This document shows, piece by piece, positions 3,945 to 9,194 of a stretch of DNA of 9,194 nt. This DNA is from Clostridia bacterium. GTDB lineage: Bacteria > Bacillota > Clostridia > Oscillospirales > CAG-272. The notes under the pieces are model-generated. The model was given only the letters and a program-made list of their open reading frames with translations. It was not told the DNA's origin and did not search any database. The stretch covers positions 1-9,194 of the forward strand of contig JAGCJD010000173.1 of NCBI GenBank assembly GCA_017648425.1, given 5' to 3'. The position numbers and the translations under genes are program-made. Numbering within the stretch: the first letter of the stretch is position 1; the number at the start of each line of letters is the position of its first letter.

Positions 3945-6329
3945 TTATTTAAGTTCAACGACAGTAACTCCGCCGTCGCCCTCTCCGAACTGTCCTATCC
4001 TGAACGAGGCTACACGGCTGTCACGCCTAAGATATGCCCAGAGCGCGTTCTTCAAAGCGCCAGTGCCCTTTCCATGGATAAGCCTTACGCTATGAAAGCC
4101 CGCTACCATTGCATCGTCAAAATATTTGTCAACAACAGACCAAGCTTCGTCACCCGTCTTACCTCTGAGATCCACTTCTCCCTTGAAGTCACGGCTTACC
4201 GTGACCTTTACGGCAGGGCTTTTTTTGGCATTGGCGGAAGCCTTTGCATTGTTGTCATCCTCAATAAGTTGAAGATCCGCTATCCTTATCTTGCTCTTGA
4301 TAATACCCATCTGCACAGTAACCTTGTCGGAGCGATCGGGAGCTTCAATAAGAACGCCCGTTTTGTCAAGGCTTACGACATAGACCTCGTCACCGCGTCT
4401 TAGCGGTCTTGGAAGAGCGTAGTTTTCTATTTTCTTGTGAGTTATAACGGGATCGTATTCATCGCTGTGAACACGCAAATGCTCTCGTATCTCCTTGCGC
4501 GCCCTTGCAAGCTCCTCGCCAAGTCGCTGGGACTCCCTCTGCTTTTGGAGCTTATCAAGCTGTTCCATTATAAAATCACTTGAAAGCTTTGCGCTATCAA
4601 CCATGCTCTGCGCCTTGTTCCTCGCGTTTTCGAGTTCCTTTTCGGCGCGCGCCAAACGATTTTTTATATCCGCCTCGCTCTCCGCCTTAAACGCCTCGTA
4701 TTGTTCTCTTTCCGCTTTTGCGCTTTCAAGCTGACGCTCGGTCTGTTGTCTTAAACTTTCAAGCTCTCCAAGCACGCTGTCAAGCATTTTGTTTTCACTT
4801 CCCACAAGCTCTCCCGCTCTTTCCACTACATGGCGAGGAAGCCCGAGCTTTTCCGAAATGGCAAATGCGTTTGATTTTCCGGGAGTTCCTATTATAAGCT
4901 TATATGTCGGGCGGAGCGTATTGACATCAAACTCACACGAGGCGTTACAAACGCCAGGGGTGTCAAGCGCAAATGTTTTAAGCTCGGTGTAATGCGTGGT
5001 AGCAATACACATAGCTCCCGCTCTCCTTATATCCTCAATTACAGCAATAGCAAGCGCCGCTCCCTCAACAGGGTCAGTTCCCGCGCCAAGCTCGTCAAAC
5101 AGAACAAGAGATCGCTCGTCCCTTTCCTTGACAATGGAAACTATGGTCACCATGTGCGAGGAAAATGTAGACAAGGATTGTTCAATGCTCTGCTCATCGC
5201 CAAGGTCAACGAGTATCTTCTCAAAAATACACATCTCGCTTCCCTCGTCACACGGCAAATGCAATCCCGACTGCGCCATAACGGCAAACAGTCCGAGTGT
5301 TTTAAGAGTTACCGTCTTACCTCCCGTGTTAGGACCAGTGATTATGAGCGTATCATATTCCTTTCCTATCGAAAGGCTAATCGGAACGACCGCTTTTTTA
5401 TCTATCAACGGGTGTCTTGCGCGTATAAGCGAACACTCTCTTTTTTCTGTCATTGTCGGCTCGCTGGCGTCCATACGGCGGGAAAGCTCCGCGCAACCAA
5501 AAACAAAAGCAAGCTCGGTTATATTTCTGTAATTGAGCATAAGTGACGGAGATATACCAGCAACAGCCGATGAAAGGTCAGACAATATGCGCTCTATCTC
5601 GTGCGCCTCCTTGGCTTCAAGCACGGCAAGCTCGTTGTTAGCCTCAACGACCGCCATTGGCTCAACGAATATCGTTGCTCCCGATGACGAGGTGTCATGT
5701 ATAAGTCCCTTTATATCTCCTCTGCACTCAGCCTTTACGGGAATAACATATCTTCCGTTACGCTGAGTAACTATGTTCTCCTGCAAATATTTTGAATAGC
5801 TTCCGCTCGTATATCTCGCCAATGTTTCTCTCACCTTGGCATTTGCAGTTCTTATCTTTCGCCTTACATCTGCAAGAGCGGGACTTGCCTCGTCCGCTAT
5901 AAGCTCCTCGGAGATTATAGAACGCGCTATTCTATCTTCAAGCTGTCTGTTTGGCAAAAGGCGCTCAAACACCTCGTCAAGCACCGTGTCAAACAGCTTG
6001 TTTGTTCTTATATATTCAAGCAACTGCCTTGATGAACGCAAAAGCGCTGCTATGTCAAGAAGCTCTCTTGGCGTAAGCACAGCCCCTTTGAGCGCTCTCT
6101 CACAGGTATCCGATATATCTGTGATGTGTCCGAACGAGGGCATTCCCTTTGCATCTGACAGTCGTTTTGCGTGTGTCGTCCGCAAAAGCCTTTGTCTTGC
6201 CTGCTCTATGTGAACGGCAGGAGAAAGACCTATCGCCATTTCAGCCGCTCCCGCAGTGGGACAAGCGTCAGCGAGCATTTTGCGTATTTTATCAAATTCA
6301 AGTGTTGTCAGTGTTTTTTCGGTAATCAT
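3945..6329 (-). CDS. mutS2: MutS2 / RqcU family ATPase with Smr domain
   Basis: A MutS-like ABC ATPase of the MutS2 branch, which lacks the mismatch-recognition domain. In B. subtilis the homologue (RqcU) acts on collided ribosomes; in other bacteria it has been linked to suppression of recombination. The length of 794 residues is normal for the family. Order: N-terminal core and lever (1-300); Walker A GPNTGGKT (332-339); signature region around EQSLSTFSSH (383-392); Walker B VLFDELGAGTDP (409-420); ATTHYTELK (443-451); a long charged coiled coil (about 515-620); a small beta-rich segment (about 640-690); a short Ala/Asn/Lys linker; and a C-terminal Smr domain with VDLRG (719-723) and HGKGTG (752-757). 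The Smr motif is the DLR form common in MutS2 rather than DxH. Its AAGGAG-type site lies in the recO 3' end and the recO stop is one base upstream, indicating coupling. Confidence 0.96.
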   Translation of the reverse strand: MITEKTLTTLEFDKIRKMLADACPTAGAAEMAIGLSPAVHIEQARQRLLRTTHAKRLSDAKGMPSFGHITDISDTCERALKGAVLTPRELLDIAALLRSSRQLLEYIRTNKLFDTVLDEVFERLLPNRQLEDRIARSIISEELIADEASPALADVRRKIRTANAKVRETLARYTSGSYSKYLQENIVTQRNGRYVIPVKAECRGDIKGLIHDTSSSGATIFVEPMAVVEANNELAVLEAKEAHEIERILSDLSSAVAGISPSLMLNYRNITELAFVFGCAELSRRMDASEPTMTEKRECSLIRARHPLIDKKAVVPISLSIGKEYDTLIITGPNTGGKTVTLKTLGLFAVMAQSGLHLPCDEGSEMCIFEKILVDLGDEQSIEQSLSTFSSHMVTIVSIVKERDERSLVLFDELGAGTDPVEGAALAIAVIEDIRRAGAMCIATTHYTELKTFALDTPGVCNASCEFDVNTLRPTYKLIIGTPGKSNAFAISEKLGLPRHVVERAGELVGSENKMLDSVLGELESLRQQTERQLESAKAEREQYEAFKAESEADIKNRLARAEKELENARNKAQSMVDSAKLSSDFIMEQLDKLQKQRESQRLGEELARARKEIREHLRVHSDEYDPVITHKKIENYALPRPLRRGDEVYVVSLDKTGVLIEAPDRSDKVTVQMGIIKSKIRIADLQLIEDDNNAKASANAKKSPAVKVTVSRDFKGEVDLRGKTGDEAWSVVDKYFDDAMVAGFHSVRLIHGKGTGALKNALWAYLRRDSRVASFRIGQFGEGDGGVTVVELK

Positions 6330-6330
6330 T

Positions 6331-7125
6331 TTACTCCTTTACCGCGTTGTAAAATTCAAGTGTTTCAAAGCTTCTTTCAAGATGGTTTGTTATGTAGGCT
6401 TCACTCGCCTTGGCAAGGCGTTCAAGTGACTCTGCCGAAGCAAGCTCAAAAGAGAATATGCGTTTAAGCTCCGCTCGGCGCACATATTCCCAAGCAGACA
6501 CCGCGCTTATGTCCATAGGAACGAGTATACTCTGTATTCTCAGCTCCTCGTTTTTTATTGCCTCGGCGGTAGCGTTCCTCTGCGATAAGCATTTTCCACA
6601 CACAAGTCTGCCATTCATAATATCAAGCCAGAAGTCGCTTTCGGGCTTCTCGTCACCGCACATGTCGCACCCATCAATGTCGGGAGAAAATCCCGATTCT
6701 TCAGATGCAAATATCTCATACACGCTCTTTATCTGAGCAAATGGCTTTAACCTTTTTTCAATAGCGTAAAGCGTGTTGAGCGTCATTCTGAGCGTTCTTT
6801 CCGCTCCTGCCTCCTCTCCCGTTATCTCAGAAGCAAGCTGAACTACATAGGAAGCGAGAGCAAAGCCCTGAATATCCGATGATATGCCAAAAAAGCTGTC
6901 ATTCACAGAGCCACCCGAAAGCCAATATCTGCCGTTCTTTTCGTAATACTCAAAGTTTGCGTAAGTAAACAGACGGCAAAGCGACATAGTCTTACTTTTA
7001 AGCGACCTTGCCCCCTTGGCTATCATAAGCATCTGTCCGTGCTCGGCGGTAAGGACTGTTACAAGACGGTCATTCTCGCCATATTCAGTTTCCCGTATAA
7101 CAAGACCGTCACATGAAGCCCTCAT
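6331..7125 (-). CDS. recO: DNA repair protein RecO
   Basis: Recombination mediator of the RecFOR pathway: binds single-stranded DNA, anneals strands and, with RecR, helps load RecA at gaps. The 264-residue length is normal. The N-terminal OB-fold is recognisable from VIRETEYGENDRLVTVLT (9-26) and the conserved IAKGAR (35-40). A helical domain follows. A zinc-binding site is visible as CDMC (Cys153, Cys156) and CGKC (Cys176, Cys179), preceded by the family-typical GFSPDIDGC. GGAGG (7136 down to 7132) lies six bases before the ATG. It sits 18 bases after era and one base before mutS2 in the same operon; the era-recO adjacency is widely conserved in Firmicutes. No truncation or frameshift is seen. 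Confidence 0.95.
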   Translation of the reverse strand: MRASCDGLVIRETEYGENDRLVTVLTAEHGQMLMIAKGARSLKSKTMSLCRLFTYANFEYYEKNGRYWLSGGSVNDSFFGISSDIQGFALASYVVQLASEITGEEAGAERTLRMTLNTLYAIEKRLKPFAQIKSVYEIFASEESGFSPDIDGCDMCGDEKPESDFWLDIMNGRLVCGKCLSQRNATAEAIKNEELRIQSILVPMDISAVSAWEYVRRAELKRIFSFELASAESLERLAKASEAYITNHLERSFETLEFYNAVKE

Positions 7126-7143
7126 CTCACGCCTCCAAAAAAA

Positions 7144-8031
7144 TTATTCCTCGTCTCTATATCCGAAGTTGCCCACCGTACGGGCGCTCTCACGCCAATT
7201 TTCCTTGACCTTTACCCAAAGATTGAGATAGACCTTTGTTCCGAACAGCCTTTCAAGATCCTCTCTTGCGTATGTTCCGATAAGTTTGAGCGATGCTCCG
7301 TTCTTTCCTACTATAATTCCTTTGTGAGAGGTCTTTTCGCAAAATATCTCTGCCCTTATGCTTATAAGCGTACGCTCGTCCTTGAATTCCTCAATAACTA
7401 CGGCAGTACCGTGAGGTATCTCCTTGTTGAGCGTGCGAAGTATCTTTTCTCTTATTATTTCAGCGGCTATCTGACGCTCAGGCTGATCGGTCACCATATC
7501 ATCGGGGAAAAACCACTCGGATTCCGAAAGGAACTTTGCGCACTCGTCAAGAAGCTCATCAACATTCTTTCCGCTTCTTGCGCTTATCGGCACGAACGCG
7601 TCAAAATCATGCTTTTGCGCATACTTTGCTATCGTTTCGGCTATATCCTCTCTGCGGTACATATCTATCTTGTTGAGAGCAAGTACTGAGGGAATACCGC
7701 TCGCTTTAAGGTATGCGATAACATTCTCCTCGACCTGACTTATTTCCTTTCCCGTATCCACCACAAGAACAACAGCATCGGCATCTCTCATGGTGCTGTC
7801 TGCCGCCTTGACCATGTACTCACCCAAGCTGTTTTTGGGATTGTGCATTCCGGGGGTGTCAAGAAAGACGAACTGGTCATCACCCTTGGTGTGTATTCCC
7901 GTTATCCTATTCCTGGTCGTCTGGGGCTTTGATGAAACTATCGCCACCTTTTCTCCGAGAATAGAATTCATAAGAGTTGATTTTCCAACATTAGGTCTGC
8001 CTACTATCGCTATAAATCCAGTTCTTTTCAT
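7144..8031 (-). CDS. era: GTPase Era, 30S ribosome assembly factor
   Basis: Essential GTPase that binds the 3' end of 16S rRNA and assists 30S subunit maturation. The 295 residues match the family. All G motifs are present: G1 GRPNVGKS (11-18); G2 region SKPQTTRN (34-41); G3 DTPG (58-61); G4 NKID (120-123); G5 SAR (150-152). The C-terminal KH domain is recognisable from HKGIIVGKNGASLKLIG, with its GKNG loop at 242-245, and the terminal WVKVKENWR region. The ybeY stop is one base before this ATG, and GGAG at 8044-8041 lies inside the ybeY end. This is consistent with a shared transcript in which YbeY and Era are made together, as both act on the small subunit. The diacylglycerol kinase and cytidine deaminase genes that often separate ybeY and era in Bacillus relatives are absent. 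Confidence 0.98.
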   Translation of the reverse strand: MKRTGFIAIVGRPNVGKSTLMNSILGEKVAIVSSKPQTTRNRITGIHTKGDDQFVFLDTPGMHNPKNSLGEYMVKAADSTMRDADAVVLVVDTGKEISQVEENVIAYLKASGIPSVLALNKIDMYRREDIAETIAKYAQKHDFDAFVPISARSGKNVDELLDECAKFLSESEWFFPDDMVTDQPERQIAAEIIREKILRTLNKEIPHGTAVVIEEFKDERTLISIRAEIFCEKTSHKGIIVGKNGASLKLIGTYAREDLERLFGTKVYLNLWVKVKENWRESARTVGNFGYRDEE

Positions 8032-8032
8032 T

Positions 8033-8515
8033 TCACTTTACTCCAAGTCCCATATTTTCAAGAATTTTGCTCTGTCTGCCTCTCATTTCCGCATCCTCCT
8101 CATCGCTGTTCACATGGTCGTATCCCAACAGATGGAGCATTGAATGAACGCAGAGGAATGCTATCTCTCGCTCAAAGGAATGTCCGAATTCCTCTGCCTG
8201 CGCCCTTGCTCTTTCAACGGAAATAACTATATCTCCGAGCGCAACGCAGGGCTCGTCCATTGGAGGCTCGTCCCCACCCTCAAAGTCTGTAAGCGGGAAT
8301 GAAAGCACATCTGTCGCTTTGTCTATACCTCTGTGCTCGGAGTTAAGCGCGCGTATTCCTTCATCGTCCGTAAAGCTTACGGAAAGCTCAACTGCGTTGT
8401 AAAAGTTCTCGTAATCGAGCGTTGCCGCCACAGCCTTTTGCACGAGCTTTTTCAATTTTCTTCCCACGCGCTCGCTCGTATCATTAGTAAAATATATCAT
8501 TGTCTTTGCTTTCAT
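8033..8515 (-). CDS. ybeY: Endoribonuclease YbeY, rRNA maturation factor
   Basis: Metal-dependent single-strand endoribonuclease involved in 16S rRNA 3'-end maturation and quality control of 70S ribosomes. The 160 residues are typical. The UPF0054 signature is complete: [11 protein letters not shown] gives the zinc ligands His124, His128 and His134. The conserved [14 protein letters not shown] stretch (61-74) supplies the other active-site surface, followed by LGDIVIS (93-99). A short acidic, proline-containing loop (79-89) sits between them, a variable position in the family. The start overlaps the phoH stop as ATGA (8515-8512). A GGGG stretch eight bases upstream is a weak ribosome binding site, so initiation probably relies on coupling. 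A later in-frame ATG (codon 6) has no binding site and is less likely. It lies between phoH and era, its usual partners. Confidence 0.96.
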   Translation of the reverse strand: MKAKTMIYFTNDTSERVGRKLKKLVQKAVAATLDYENFYNAVELSVSFTDDEGIRALNSEHRGIDKATDVLSFPLTDFEGGDEPPMDEPCVALGDIVISVERARAQAEEFGHSFEREIAFLCVHSMLHLLGYDHVNSDEEDAEMRGRQSKILENMGLGVK

Positions 8516-9194
8516 TTGCTTGTCCCCTGCCTTGAATTATTTTTTTGCGCGCCGCGTTTTTCCGCGTTCGCTTTTTCGTACTTTTCATAAGCTCTTATTA
8601 TCGCTTGAACCAGCTTGTGCCTTACCACATCCTTGTCGGTAAAGGCGTGAATGTAAATGTCGTCAACCTCATCAAGTATCCTTACTGCAACGGCAAGTCC
8701 ACTTTTTTGTCCCGTGGGAAGGTCTGTCTGCGTAAGATCTCCCGTAATGACTGCCTTTGAATTAAATCCAAGGCGCGTTAAAAACATTTTCATTTGCTCA
8801 GGCGTTGCGTTCTGCGCCTCGTCAAGGATTATAAAGCAATCGTCAAGCGTTCTGCCTCGCATATAAGCAAGTGGCGCTATCTCGATAGTTCCCTTTTCGA
8901 TATTTCTCTGATAATTTTCAGCGCCCATCATCTCGTACATGGCATCGTAAAGCGGGCGCAGATAAGGGTCTATCTTGCTTTGAAGATCCCCAGGCAAAAA
9001 TCCGAGCTTTTCACCCGCCTCGATAGCGGGACGAGTAAGGATTATTCTCGACACCTGCTTATCCCTGAGCGCCTTGACCGCCATGGCTACCGCAAGAAAG
9101 GTCTTTCCTGTTCCCGCAGGACCAATGCCGAACACGACCGTATTCTTTTGGATAGCCTCAATGTAACGCCTCTGTCCCACCGTTTTTGCCTTTA
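8512..9194 (-). CDS. phoH: PhoH-family ATPase, 5' end cut by window edge
   Basis: P-loop ATPase of the PhoH/YbeZ family. Its exact biochemical role is unsettled, but it is repeatedly encoded beside ybeY and is thought to act in RNA metabolism. About 226 residues are visible, against about 310-330 usual, so roughly 90-100 N-terminal residues lie beyond the right edge. The frame stays open to the edge and reads KAKT before [10 protein letters not shown], matching the family's conserved KTxGQ entry; the GTG at 9180-9178 is therefore an internal Val codon and not the start. Visible: Walker [39 protein letters not shown]; Walker [16 protein letters not shown]; and [12 protein letters not shown] followed by SGL, a sensor-like region. 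The C-terminal tail is Lys/Asn/Gln-rich and probably disordered. The stop overlaps the ybeY start by four bases. Confidence 0.95.
   Translation of the reverse strand, partial: KAKTVGQRRYIEAIQKNTVVFGIGPAGTGKTFLAVAMAVKALRDKQVSRIILTRPAIEAGEKLGFLPGDLQSKIDPYLRPLYDAMYEMMGAENYQRNIEKGTIEIAPLAYMRGRTLDDCFIILDEAQNATPEQMKMFLTRLGFNSKAVITGDLTQTDLPTGQKSGLAVAVRILDEVDDIYIHAFTDKDVVRHKLVQAIIRAYEKYEKANAEKRGAQKNNSRQGTSK

Noticed and set aside
4992..5546. Plus-strand open frames of 184 and 178 codons inside mutS2
   Set aside because: They lie antisense to the conserved Walker A/B region of mutS2. Their Ser/Arg-rich translations mirror the mutS2 codons, they have no recognisable domain, and they show no convincing ribosome binding site.
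9178..9180. GTG as the start codon of phoH
   Set aside because: The frame continues upstream to the window edge with residues (KAKT) matching the conserved family sequence before GQ, and the protein would lack its N-terminal domain. The gene is cut by the window, not short.
1..9194. CRISPR array, tRNA or rRNA genes, insertion sequence, phage or defence genes
   Set aside because: No spaced direct repeats, tRNA-like folds, transposase or integrase motifs, or defence-related domains were seen. Nearly all sequence is accounted for by conserved housekeeping genes.

Overview
The window reads as an ordinary housekeeping stretch of a Firmicutes-type chromosome, most likely an uncultured clostridial or oscillospiral gut-type bacterium. 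This rests on the phoH-ybeY-era-recO gene order, the MutS2 (RqcU) family protein, the MEP isoprenoid genes, good GGAGG-type ribosome binding sites and a textbook sigma-A promoter. The genus cannot be fixed from the sequence alone. I see no tRNA, rRNA, CRISPR array, insertion sequence, phage gene, toxin-antitoxin pair or other accessory system. No stretch longer than about 210 bases lacks a gene.

Layout. Bases 1-2545 are read on the plus strand: rpiB (5' end cut by the window edge), ispD, ispF, a hairpin at the ispF stop, a 159-base gap with a possible weak promoter, then rpe. A perfect 19-bp bidirectional terminator hairpin (2540-2581) separates rpe from everything to its right, which is read on the minus strand. 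First comes a single-gene unit with a long, divergent ribose-phosphate pyrophosphokinase (prs) driven by a strong promoter at 3772-3800. Then, read from the right edge leftwards, comes a tightly packed operon phoH (5' end cut) - ybeY - era - recO - mutS2, ending in a hairpin near 3914-3942.

Function. The left half is sugar-phosphate and isoprenoid metabolism. RpiB and Rpe interconvert ribose-5-P, ribulose-5-P and xylulose-5-P, and Prs draws ribose-5-P off into PRPP. IspD and IspF catalyse the third and fifth steps of the MEP pathway. The right-hand operon couples ribosome maturation (YbeY, Era, probably PhoH), ribosome rescue (MutS2/RqcU) and recombination (RecO). Its junctions are a 4-base ATGA overlap, two 1-base gaps and one 18-base gap, indicating one transcript and translational coupling.

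Points worth a second look are modest. Prs departs from the family at several substrate-contact positions and carries an insertion and a C-terminal extension. IspF has lost both residues of the Arg-x-Glu pair that lines the isoprenoid-binding cavity in E. coli. IspD has an N-terminal extension and an altered HDxxRP motif. Hairpins at the ispF and mutS2 3' ends look better suited to stopping antisense than sense transcription. A 31-codon open frame with a ribosome binding site follows mutS2. None of these amounts to a clearly new system.
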